From positions 4,030,001 through 4,094,000 of the forward strand of contig NZ_CP010429.1 in NCBI RefSeq assembly GCF_000974425.1: a DNA stretch of 64,000 bases. The letters are read 5' to 3'. Under the pieces are notes generated by a model that was not told the origin of the DNA, made no database searches, and saw only the letters and a program-made list of their open reading frames with translations. Of this stretch, positions 18,418 to 26,467 are shown piece after piece (position 1 is the stretch's first letter; each line of letters starts with the position of its first letter). A program made the position numbers and the translations under genes. Source of the stretch: Spirosoma radiotolerans (GTDB lineage Bacteria; Bacteroidota; Bacteroidia; Cytophagales; Spirosomataceae).

Positions 18418-19458
18418 ATGAGCACAAAAACCAAGATAGGCATCTTATTCGGCCAGGAGAACACATTCCCACAGGCATTTGTGGATCGCGTCAATGAAAA
18501 GCAAAGCCAGTTTCCGGCTGAGTTTGTCAGTATTGATCAGGTTGAACAAAGTGTGCCAACTGATTATGCCGTAATTATCGACCGGATTTCGCAGGATGTA
18601 CCGTTCTATAAAGCGTTTCTTAAGAATGCCGCCCTGACCGGTACGGCCGTTATTAATAACCCCTTCTGGTGGAGTGCTGATGAGAAGTTCTTCAACAACG
18701 CACTGGCGGTTCAACTAGGAGTGCCCGTTCCAAAAACTATTCTGTTGCCGTCAAAAGAGCGGCCCGACGATACCAATCATAATTCGTTCCGCAACCTGCA
18801 ACACATGGATTGGGATCGTATTTTCAACCATATTGGCTTCCCGGCTTTCATGAAACCCCACGCAGGTGGCGGCTGGAAGAGTGTCTATAAAGTAGATAAC
18901 CCCGACCAGATGTTCAAGGCGTATGACGAAACAGCTCAATTAGTGATGCTGTATCAGGAAGCCATTGACTTCACCGATTATTTCCGATGCTATTGCATTG
19001 GTGGAAAAGACGTACGGATTATGCCTTACGAACCCCGCAACCCGCACCACCTGCGCTACGCGGCCCAGATGCAGACTACCGGCGACGCCGGTAAAAAGCT
19101 GCTGGCAACCATGACGGATTATGTGTTGAAGCTGAACCACGGACTTGGCTACGACTTCAATACGGTTGAGTTTGCTGTGCGCGATGGTATCCCAATTGCC
19201 ATTGACTTCTGTAACCCTGCTCCCGATGCAGATATTCATTCGGTTGGTCAGGAAAACTTTGAGTGGGTCGTCGAGGCTGCTGCGAACATGGCTATCGACC
19301 GGGCGAAGAAGGCGAAAAAAGGCCAGGACAACCTCACCTGGGGCACATTTGTTCGCAACTCAGTGACGCATCTGGCACCCGCTCAGTCGAAAGAAGTAAA
19401 AGCACCCAAAACAGAGAAAGAACCCAAAGCAGAAAAACCGAAAAAGGGCAAGAAATAG
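18418..19458 (+). CDS. ATP-grasp domain protein (RimK/glutathione-synthetase-like)
   Basis: 346-aa probable ATP-dependent carboxylate-amine ligase. An N-terminal pre-ATP-grasp Rossmann-like region (KIGILFGQENTFPQAFV) is followed by ATP-grasp motifs: NNPFWWSADEKFFNNALA, the lysine in GFPAFMKPHAGGGWKSVYK (about 143-160), the adenine-binding QEAIDFTDYFRCYCIG, and the metal-binding end GIPIAIDFCNPAPDAD with Asp and Asn ligands. The last 22 residues are a lysine- and proline-rich basic tail, unusual for the family. The substrate cannot be inferred. The preceding 250 bp (18169-18417) holds no other gene or obvious element. A hairpin follows the stop codon. Confidence 0.85.
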   Translation: MSTKTKIGILFGQENTFPQAFVDRVNEKQSQFPAEFVSIDQVEQSVPTDYAVIIDRISQDVPFYKAFLKNAALTGTAVINNPFWWSADEKFFNNALAVQLGVPVPKTILLPSKERPDDTNHNSFRNLQHMDWDRIFNHIGFPAFMKPHAGGGWKSVYKVDNPDQMFKAYDETAQLVMLYQEAIDFTDYFRCYCIGGKDVRIMPYEPRNPHHLRYAAQMQTTGDAGKKLLATMTDYVLKLNHGLGYDFNTVEFAVRDGIPIAIDFCNPAPDADIHSVGQENFEWVVEAAANMAIDRAKKAKKGQDNLTWGTFVRNSVTHLAPAQSKEVKAPKTEKEPKAEKPKKGKK

Positions 19459-19475
19459 TAACAATAAATTCTACT

Positions 19476-19522
19476 AATGATCGTGCCGTGGTTGGTTTCA
19501 TCCCAGTCACGGCACGATCATT
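19476..19522 (+). terminator. Hairpin after the ATP-grasp gene
   Basis: AATGATCGTGCCGTG (19476-19490) is exactly inverted at 19508-19522 with a 17-nt loop. There is no T run on the plus strand. Confidence 0.6.
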
Positions 19523-19570
19523 GATAAAGGGTATATAAAACGCCCAAAGCCATTACCCATCATCCACCGT

Positions 19571-20755
19571 ATGCGTCAACCTGTACTGTTCACTTTTTTT
19601 TGTAGTTGTCTCTTCTTTTTTACCGCCTGCGGCCCAACATCAATCGTTAAGAAACCCGTCTTGATCAGCTCCAATCAGATCGTTTTTTACAACAACAGCA
19701 TTCTCAGGCTTCTAACCACAACCAACGACTCGCTCGTTTATCAACCGGCTGACTACGAAGTAAGTATCAACCGAATTACGTATCAAACGACGCTTGATGA
19801 CGGCACACCCATTACGGCATCGGGCATCGTGTATGTGCCCAGCCAGTTAGCAAGCCCTCAAAAAGCATATCCTCTGTTGAGTTTTCAGCACCCAACGGCC
19901 TACACGGATGCCGAAGCTCCATCGGGCAATAACTTTGCCTCACCAAACTTTACGTATCCGCTTTATTTCGCTACCCATGGCTATATCGTTGCCTGCCCCG
20001 ATTACATTGGCTATGGGCTGACCGATAAGCTTCCTCATAATTATGAACATCGGCAAACACTGGCCCAGGCAACCGTCGATATGCTGCTGGCAGCCAAAGA
20101 GTTCCTGGATAAAAAAGACGTTACCTGGACAAAAAAGGTCTTTTTAACCGGCTATTCGGAAGGAGGTTTTGCTACGCTGTCCGCGCAGAAACTGCTGGAA
20201 GATGCCCATATAGATGACATTGAATTAGCGGGCTCAAGCTGCGGGGCTGGCCCATATGCTATGCCTGCTTTTTTTGACTACCTGACTCAGAAAACGACCG
20301 TTGGTGGTGGGGTAGCTAATTATATCTACATCTGGGAAACGCTCAGCTACGACCGTATTTATGGCTTGAAAAAACCAATTAACTATTACTTCCGGTCACC
20401 CTACGCCGAGCAGATAGCGCTATCACTCGATAACGCCCGGTCAATTACCACCAGCTTCGACAAAATTTGTACCGACGAGTTTCGGGCGGATGTATTAAAT
20501 CCTTCCTCCTCTTTCAGGCAGGCACTCAGCGACAACGATCTGACCAACTGGTCGACCCAAACGCCTACTCAATTGATTCACAGTGAACAGGATGAGATCA
20601 TCCCTTTTTTAAATTCGCAGCAGGCTTACACGGCCATGCGCCAGCGCGGATCATCGCGACTTAGCTTAGTTGCCTTGAAAACGGGGTTTCATGTGCCTAC
20701 GGAGATTGTATTTATGAGTCGGTCGCTGAGCTGGTTCGATCAGTTGAAAAAATGA
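19571..20755 (+). CDS. Lipase-like alpha/beta hydrolase lipoprotein
   Basis: 394-aa lipoprotein with signal peptide and lipobox FFTAC (Cys at about residue 20), so anchored in the envelope. The hydrolase core shows LSFQHPTAY, the HGYIVACPDYIGYG segment, and nucleophile GYSEGGFAT (Ser near residue 197). A disulfide-like CG pair is in GSSCGAG, the acid is in HSEQDEIIPF and the histidine in GFHVP. This resembles secretory lipase or prolyl-oligopeptidase-like proteins of Bacteroidota. It would act on esters or peptides in the periplasm or outside; the substrate is unknown. It is flanked by hairpins on both sides and appears monocistronic. Confidence 0.87.
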   Translation: MRQPVLFTFFCSCLFFFTACGPTSIVKKPVLISSNQIVFYNNSILRLLTTTNDSLVYQPADYEVSINRITYQTTLDDGTPITASGIVYVPSQLASPQKAYPLLSFQHPTAYTDAEAPSGNNFASPNFTYPLYFATHGYIVACPDYIGYGLTDKLPHNYEHRQTLAQATVDMLLAAKEFLDKKDVTWTKKVFLTGYSEGGFATLSAQKLLEDAHIDDIELAGSSCGAGPYAMPAFFDYLTQKTTVGGGVANYIYIWETLSYDRIYGLKKPINYYFRSPYAEQIALSLDNARSITTSFDKICTDEFRADVLNPSSSFRQALSDNDLTNWSTQTPTQLIHSEQDEIIPFLNSQQAYTAMRQRGSSRLSLVALKTGFHVPTEIVFMSRSLSWFDQLKK

Positions 20756-20831
20756 CGGGTACGTTTCCAGCTTTTTCATTAGGAACGAGGAGCGTTCTCC
20801 TGACGAATACTTGTTTGTTATTTTCTTACAT

Positions 20832-20857
20832 GGGTCGGCAATACGTCGACCCGTTTT
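20832..20857 (+). terminator. Probable terminator after the lipase-like gene
   Basis: GGGTCG (20832-20837) pairs with CGACCC (20847-20852), followed by GTTTTT. Confidence 0.55.
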
Positions 20858-20997
20858 TGTTGCTGGTGAGCCTTTCCGCCTTCTGTCTATAAATACACAA
20901 CTCTCGCGGTCATCGGCAATGGAGAATAATCGTCTAGGAGAAAGGGCTGTGCGGACACTATAGCTACCCGATTAAGAATTTGATTGAGTGTAAGATC

Positions 20998-21076
20998 TCC
21001 CACGGTCTGTGTCCTCACAGACCGCTTACCCGGATGGCCTTAACCAGAACGGTTTGTGAGGACACAGACCGCGGGA
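20998..21076. repeat. Composite palindrome A (CGGTCTGTGTCCTCACAG arms)
   Basis: 27-nt arms (20998-21024, 21050-21076) pair with two mismatches. Each arm can also fold on itself (GGTCTGTG-TCCT-CACAGACC). The sequence is a variant of the arms of elements C, D and E but lacks their outer arms and the GCTGACGC loop. It sits in the 589-bp gap between the lipase-like gene and tldD1. The rest of that gap holds only the terminator and no ORF I trust. Confidence 0.8.
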
Positions 21077-21343
21077 ACCCTTGACTGGACAACTAGTGTA
21101 TTCCCACAGCCTTGGGTGTGTTACAGAGCTATATCAATAAATTTACCAAGCAGCTCACGGTCAAAGAATCAACTGCTCCTGAGCAGTTTTCCCGAATAAT
21201 ATTGGGGAATTATGCAGAGTATGCGCTTACCGTTCGTCACAAAATGCAACTTGTATATTAATTGATCCGGGTTTTTCAGCCATATTCGTGTTTTCAGAGA
21301 ACAGTTTAGCCTCAATCATCAACACTCATCTTCTTTTTAGTAC

Positions 21344-23002
21344 ATGCAAAGACGAGACTTTATCCAGTTGTCTGGCTTAGGCATTGGCGGTTTATTAACA
21401 GCGTCGATTCCCGTTCTGGGAAACGCTGTGTCGCCGGAGTACCTGCTTGAAGCAAGCGGCCGGGGCGTTGGCATCGATAATGCTGCAAAAAAACGACTTG
21501 CCGACATTGCCCTCAATGCAGCCAAAAGCAAGGGCGCTACCTACACCGACGTTCGTATTGGCCGCTATCTTCAACAGTTCGTGTTTACCCGTGAGGCCAA
21601 GGTTCAGAACATTGCCAATGCCGAATCCTTCGGGGTAGGCATTCGGGTCATTGCCAACGGAACCTGGGGTTTTGCCGCTACCAGTGATGTAACTCCACAG
21701 GCCATCGCCAAATGCGCTGAAACCGCCGTGGCGATTGCCAAAGCCAACGCCCGCCTACAAACTGAACCGGTGCAACTGGCTCCGCAAAAAGGTGTTGGTG
21801 AGGTTACTTGGAAAACCCCGATCAAGAAAAATGCTTTTGAGATTCCGGTTCAGGAGAAGATCGACCTGCTCATGAAGGTGAACAGCGAGGCCATGAAAAA
21901 CGGGGCGGCCTTCGTGACCTCGAACCTGTTCTTTGTCAACGAGCAAAAGTACTTTGCCTCCACCGATGGTTCCTACATCGATCAGGACGTTCATCGCATT
22001 TGGCCAACGTTCACGGTGTCGGCGGTTGACCGGGCGGTGGGCAAGTTCAAAACCCGCGACGCGCTCAGCTCGCCGATGGGCATGGGCTATGAATACCTGG
22101 ATGGCCTGGCGTCAGAAAAAATTGCCGCCCCGAACGGCCTCGTCGGTTACCGAAACTCCTACGACATGGTAGAAGATGCCATTCTGGGCGCCAAACAGGC
22201 AAAAGAGAAATTAACGGCCAAGACCGTGCAACCCGGCAAGTACGACCTCGTGCTTGACCCGAATCACCTGGGCCTGACCATTCACGAATCCGTGGGTCAC
22301 CCAACCGAACTGGACCGGGTGTTAGGCTATGAAGCCAACTATGCCGGAACCAGTTTCGCCACCCTCGATAAGTGGAAAACCAAGAATTTCAACTACGGCA
22401 GCAAACTAGTCAATATTGTCGCCGACAAAACCCAGCCCCATACCCTCGGAACCGTTGGTTACGATGACGAAGGTGTTCCCTGCAAAGAATGGGATTTAAT
22501 TAAGGATGGCATTCTGGTCAACTACCAGGCCATTCGCGACCAGGTGGCTATCCTGGGCGAAAAAGAATCGAACGGCTGTTGCTACGCCGATAACTGGGAT
22601 TCCGTCCAGTTCCAGCGAATGCCAAACGTTTCCCTGAAAGCAGGCAGCGAAAAACGGTCGGTATTCGACATGATCAAAGGCGTCGACAAAGGCATATACA
22701 TTATAGGACGAGGTTCGTATTCCATTGACCAGCAACGGTATAACTTCCAGTTCGGCGGACAGCTATTCTACGAAATCAAGAATGGCGAAATCGTTGGAAT
22801 GCTTGACGATGTGGCGTATCAGTCCAATACGCAGGAATTCTGGAACTCCTGCGCCCAACTTTGCGACAAAGACGATTACCGCACGTTCGGTTCGTTCTTC
22901 GATGGCAAAGGGCAACCTTCGCAGGTCAGTGCCGTTTCACACGGCAGCGCCACTACCCGATTCAATGGGGTCAACGTGATCAATACAGGACGGAAAATAT
23001 AG
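21344..23002 (+). CDS. TldD-family metalloprotease 1 with Tat signal
   Basis: 552-aa TldD-like peptidase. It opens with a twin-arginine signal (RRDFIQLSG followed by a hydrophobic stretch ending VLGNA), predicting export of the folded protein. The TldD/PmbA N-terminal domain follows (GATYTDVRIGRY, FGVGIRVIANGTWGF). The catalytic helix is IHESVGHPTELDR, the HExxxH zinc motif, near residue 310, then YEANYAGTSFAT. Known TldD/TldE heterodimers degrade or mature peptides, for example microcin B17. At the usual place of the third zinc ligand the text reads FFDGKGQP rather than CGKGQ-like, so the metal site may differ. It is the first gene of two tandem D/E pairs and is followed by repeat B and tldE1. 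Confidence 0.92.
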   Translation: MQRRDFIQLSGLGIGGLLTASIPVLGNAVSPEYLLEASGRGVGIDNAAKKRLADIALNAAKSKGATYTDVRIGRYLQQFVFTREAKVQNIANAESFGVGIRVIANGTWGFAATSDVTPQAIAKCAETAVAIAKANARLQTEPVQLAPQKGVGEVTWKTPIKKNAFEIPVQEKIDLLMKVNSEAMKNGAAFVTSNLFFVNEQKYFASTDGSYIDQDVHRIWPTFTVSAVDRAVGKFKTRDALSSPMGMGYEYLDGLASEKIAAPNGLVGYRNSYDMVEDAILGAKQAKEKLTAKTVQPGKYDLVLDPNHLGLTIHESVGHPTELDRVLGYEANYAGTSFATLDKWKTKNFNYGSKLVNIVADKTQPHTLGTVGYDDEGVPCKEWDLIKDGILVNYQAIRDQVAILGEKESNGCCYADNWDSVQFQRMPNVSLKAGSEKRSVFDMIKGVDKGIYIIGRGSYSIDQQRYNFQFGGQLFYEIKNGEIVGMLDDVAYQSNTQEFWNSCAQLCDKDDYRTFGSFFDGKGQPSQVSAVSHGSATTRFNGVNVINTGRKI

Positions 23003-23141
23003 ACGGTTTACGGTTTTTAATTTTCGGCGGTCCGTCGCTACGGTTAGCTGACGCATGAGATTGCGGACGCCGGTTCCCGATGCAGTCGGCTAACCGTAGC
23101 GACGGACCGCCGAAAACCTCAAACCACAAATCGTAAACCGT
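23003..23141. repeat. Composite palindrome B between tldD1 and tldE1
   Basis: The inner arms are a perfect 28-bp inverted repeat (23021-23048 with 23089-23116, CGGCGGTCCGTCGCTACGG type). The outer arms ACGGTTTACG (23003-23012) and CGTAAACCGT (23132-23141) also match exactly. The left inner arm runs into GCTGACGC (23047-23054). The inner arms differ entirely from elements C-E, while the outer arms and the core are shared. Confidence 0.9.
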
Positions 23142-23167
23142 ATACAACCATTATTACCCTCAACAAG

Positions 23168-24532
23168 ATGGCAATCTTAACCAAAGAAGAAGCAAAAAAA
23201 ATAATCGATAAGGTATTGGCTTACTCAAAAGCTGATGAGATGAGTGTCAGTTTAACGGGTGGCCGGACGGGCAACATTCGATACGCCCGTAACTCCGTAT
23301 CGACCAGTGGTGAATCCGATAACCTGGCCCTAGCGGTGACGGCAGTATTTGGCAAGCGTTCCGGCACGTCGACCATCAACGAGTTTGACGATGCCTCGCT
23401 CGAAAAAACCGTTCGTCGCGCCGAAGAAATTGCTAAGCTCGCCCCTGAAAATCCGGAATACATGCCTATGCTGGGTCCACAAAAATACCTGGAGACCAGC
23501 ACGTATTCGGAGAATACGGCTAAAATAGACCCCGAATTTCGGGCGAAGGCCGCTTTCGACAGCCTGGACCCCTGCCGCCAGAAAAACCTGACGGCCGCTG
23601 GCTACATGGAAGACTCGACTGGCTTTGCGGCTCTCGGCAACAGTAAAGGCCTTTTCGGCTATAACCGGGCAACAAACGTTGATTTCTCGATCACTGTCCG
23701 CACGGCTGATGGCCTCGGTTCGGGTTACGCCAATCCTGATGTTACGGACGTTAGCAAACTCAGCACGAAGGCATCCACCGAAATAGCGATGCAGAAAGCG
23801 CTGGCATCGGCCAGTGCAAGAGCGCTGGAGCCCGGCAAATACACCGTCATCCTGGAGCCTACGGCTTCGGTTGAGTTACTGCAAAACATGATGCGTAGCA
23901 TGGATGCCCGTTCGGCCGACGAAGGCCGGAGCTTTCTGAGCAAAAAAGGCGGAGGCACCCGTTTGAACGAAAAACTCTTCGACGAACGGGTCAACATCAT
24001 CAGCGACCCCATGAATGCTGAACTTCCCCTATCGCCCTTCGGCGGTGGAGGGGGCGGTGGCGGAGGTGGCGGCCGTTTTGGTGGGGGTGGCAGCGATGGG
24101 CTTCCACAGGAAAAAAGAACCTGGATCGAGAATGGCGTTGTCAAAAACATGTTCTATTCGCGCTTCTGGGCAGATAAAAAAGGGGTTGCGCCCATTCCGG
24201 CTCCCGGTGGCTTCATCATGCTGGGCGGTACACAGTCGCTGGCGGACCTGATCAAGAGTACCGATAAAGGTATTCTGGTAACCCGCTTCTGGTATATCCG
24301 CGCCGTCGACCCACAAACGCAGCTTTACACCGGCCTGACGCGGGATGGTACGTTCTACATCGAGAATGGCAAGATTAAGTTTCCGATCAAAAATTTCCGG
24401 TTCAACGAAAGCCCGGTCATTATGCTCAACAACGTCGAAGCGTTAGGCAAACCGGTTCGGGCTGGTGGCAATCTGATACCACCGATGAAGATTCGGGACT
24501 TTACGTTCACGAGCTTGTCGGATGCCGTATAG
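23168..24532 (+). CDS. TldE/PmbA-family partner 1 with polyglycine insertion
   Basis: 454-aa PmbA/TldE-like subunit, the non-catalytic partner that forms the heterodimer with TldD. There is no signal peptide (MAILTKEEAKKIIDKVL). Family text includes GNIRYARNSVSTSGESDN, LEKTVRRAEEIAKLAPENPEY (two adjoining segments) and the C-terminal NFRFNESPVIMLNNVE. There is no HExxxH. Around residues 290-310 is an insertion of eleven glycines, then RFGGGG, which its paralogue at 26468 lacks. Because TldD1 carries the Tat signal and this subunit does not, export would have to be by piggyback, if the pair is exported at all. Confidence 0.9.
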   Translation: MAILTKEEAKKIIDKVLAYSKADEMSVSLTGGRTGNIRYARNSVSTSGESDNLALAVTAVFGKRSGTSTINEFDDASLEKTVRRAEEIAKLAPENPEYMPMLGPQKYLETSTYSENTAKIDPEFRAKAAFDSLDPCRQKNLTAAGYMEDSTGFAALGNSKGLFGYNRATNVDFSITVRTADGLGSGYANPDVTDVSKLSTKASTEIAMQKALASASARALEPGKYTVILEPTASVELLQNMMRSMDARSADEGRSFLSKKGGGTRLNEKLFDERVNIISDPMNAELPLSPFGGGGGGGGGGGRFGGGGSDGLPQEKRTWIENGVVKNMFYSRFWADKKGVAPIPAPGGFIMLGGTQSLADLIKSTDKGILVTRFWYIRAVDPQTQLYTGLTRDGTFYIENGKIKFPIKNFRFNESPVIMLNNVEALGKPVRAGGNLIPPMKIRDFTFTSLSDAV

Positions 24533-24557
24533 GGCTACTAGTTATTTCGCAGAGATC

Positions 24558-24575
24558 CACAGAGTTGTCTCTGTG
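24558..24575 (+). terminator. Small hairpin between the two tldD/E pairs
   Basis: CACAGAG-TTGT-CTCTGTG, a 7-bp stem 26 bp after the tldE1 stop. There is no T run; it may be an attenuator. Confidence 0.4.
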
Positions 24576-24604
24576 TTACAACACTTTAAAAGTACACTCC
24601 AACC

Positions 24605-26245
24605 ATGAACCGTCGAGATTTTAACCAACTTTTAGGCATGGGAACCGCTGGTATCCTGTTGCCTAGTTTGCCCGCCTTTTCGCGTACCGTTAGTCCTGAA
24701 GCCCTGCTGGAAGTAGGTATGGATGTTGCTCAGAAGAAGCGCTTAGCCGATGCGGCCCTCAACGCAGCCAAAAGCAAAGGAGCCACTTATTCCGATGTGC
24801 GCATTGGCCGCTATCTCAACCAATTCGTCATTACACGGGAAGATAAAGTGCAGAACATCGTCAACACCGAATCCTATGGCGTTGGCGTTCGCGTTATTGC
24901 CGATGGCTGCTGGGGCTTTGCGGCCGTTGTCGATGCAAAAAACGAGGCTGATATGGCAAGAGCCGCCGAAAAAGCCGTGTCCATCGCCAAAGCCAATGCG
25001 CGTCTGATGAAGGAACCCGTACAATTAGCGCCCCAAAAAGGATACGGCGAAGTTTCCTGGAAAGCGCCTATCAAACGTAACGCCTTTGAAGTGCCCATTC
25101 AGGAGAAAGTCGATTTACTCCTTTCCGTGAATAGTGCGGCTTTGCAAAATGGGGCCAACTACGTGAATTCGGTGATGTTCATGGTGAACGAACAAAAATA
25201 CTTTGCCTCCACCGACGGTACGTATGCCGATCAGGACATTCACCGCATTTGGCCCAACTTCACTGTGACAGCCATTGACCCAAAGACCGGTAAGTTTGAA
25301 ACCCGAAATACCCTAAGTTCACCGATGGGTATGGGTTACGACTATCTGCAGGTTAACCCGGCCGATAAAGTAACGGGAATTACGACCCGCTACAACATGG
25401 GCTACGACATGCTGGAAGATGTAACGGCGGCTGCCAAACAGGCGCGCGCCAAGCATTCGGCCAAGTCGGTAGAGGCTGGCAAGTATGATCTTGTCCTCGA
25501 CCCATCACACCTCTGGCTTACCATTCACGAATCAGTGGGCCACCCGCTCGAACTGGATCGGGTACTGGGTTATGAAGCCAACTTTGCCGGAACCAGTTTC
25601 GCAACCCTCGACAAATGGCAGTCCAAGAATTTCAACTACGGCAGCAAGCAGGTCAATCTGATTGCTGATAAAACGCAGGTTGGGTCATTGGGCGCGGTTG
25701 GTTATGACGATGAGGGCGTAAAAACCAAGAAGTGGGATCTGGTGAAAGAGGGTACACTGGTGAATTACCAGGCGATCCGCGATCAGGTTCATATTATTGG
25801 CGAGAAAGAATCGCAGGGTTGCTGCTATGCCGATAGCTGGAGCTCGGTGCAGTTTCAGCGCATGGCCAATGTATCGCTGGCGGCTGGCAAAACGCCGTTG
25901 TCCGTTCAGGAAATGATCAAGGATGTGAAAAAAGGCATCTACATCATCGGCGATGGTTCCTTCTCCATCGACCAGCAACGCTATAACTTCCAGTTTGGCG
26001 GTCAGTTGTTTTACGAAATCAAAGATGGTCAGATAACCGGCATGTTGAAAGACGTGGCTTATCAGTCCAATACACAGGAATTCTGGAATTCGTGTGCACA
26101 GGTTTGCGACGAACGCGACTATCGCCTGGGCGGCTCCTTCTTCGACGGAAAAGGCCAACCCTCCCAATCGAGTGCTGTTTCGCACGGTAGCAGCACGGCC
26201 CGTTTCAACGGCGTCAATGTGATCAATACAGCCCGGAAGATTTAA
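24605..26245 (+). CDS. TldD-family metalloprotease 2 with Tat signal
   Basis: 546-aa close paralogue of the protein at 21344, clearly a tandem duplicate: long stretches such as ALNAAKSKGATY, DVRIGRYL and TSFATLDKW are shared. It too begins with a twin-arginine signal (NRRDFNQLLGMG, then a hydrophobic core ending PAFSRT). The zinc motif is IHESVGHPLELDR. The C-terminal glycine-rich motif again reads FFDGKGQP. Two copies retained with matching partners suggest sub-functionalisation, for example different peptide substrates or different heterodimers. The spacing of 72 bp after tldE1 would allow one four-gene transcript. Confidence 0.92.
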   Translation: MNRRDFNQLLGMGTAGILLPSLPAFSRTVSPEALLEVGMDVAQKKRLADAALNAAKSKGATYSDVRIGRYLNQFVITREDKVQNIVNTESYGVGVRVIADGCWGFAAVVDAKNEADMARAAEKAVSIAKANARLMKEPVQLAPQKGYGEVSWKAPIKRNAFEVPIQEKVDLLLSVNSAALQNGANYVNSVMFMVNEQKYFASTDGTYADQDIHRIWPNFTVTAIDPKTGKFETRNTLSSPMGMGYDYLQVNPADKVTGITTRYNMGYDMLEDVTAAAKQARAKHSAKSVEAGKYDLVLDPSHLWLTIHESVGHPLELDRVLGYEANFAGTSFATLDKWQSKNFNYGSKQVNLIADKTQVGSLGAVGYDDEGVKTKKWDLVKEGTLVNYQAIRDQVHIIGEKESQGCCYADSWSSVQFQRMANVSLAAGKTPLSVQEMIKDVKKGIYIIGDGSFSIDQQRYNFQFGGQLFYEIKDGQITGMLKDVAYQSNTQEFWNSCAQVCDERDYRLGGSFFDGKGQPSQSSAVSHGSSTARFNGVNVINTARKI

Positions 26246-26275
26246 GTTTTGGGTTTGTTGGTTCCTCGCCGGGGT

Positions 26276-26425
26276 TTGTTGGTTTGTGGTTTATGGTCGC
26301 GCATCCGTGGCCTGTGTCCTCACAGGCCACACGTCCGAACGGAAACAGGTTGCTGACGCGCAAGTGGCCTGTGAGGACACAGGCCACGGATGCACAACTA
26401 CAAACCGTAAACCTCAAACCAACAA
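26276..26425. repeat. Composite palindrome C between tldD2 and tldE2
   Basis: The inner arms are a perfect 30-bp inverted repeat (26301-26330 with 26364-26393, GCATCCGTGGCCTGTGTCCT type). Outer arms TTGTTGGTTT (26276-26285) and AAACCAACAA (26416-26425) also pair, with GTTTGTGGTTTATGG-like text between. The asymmetric loop carries TTGCTGACGCG (26350-26360). Each inner arm contains GGCCTGTG and CACAGGCC and so can also fold locally. Confidence 0.92.
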
Positions 26426-26467
26426 GCCGTAAACTAACAAACCATCTCCCACTACCACAGACATAAC

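Noticed and set aside
20756..21343. Insertion sequence remnant in the gap before tldD1
   Set aside because: No transposase-like frame, terminal repeats or target duplication could be seen; only hairpins are present.
22065..22304. Antisense frames inside the TldD/TldE genes
   Set aside because: They are high-GC third-position shadows of strongly conserved genes, with no start context or family match.
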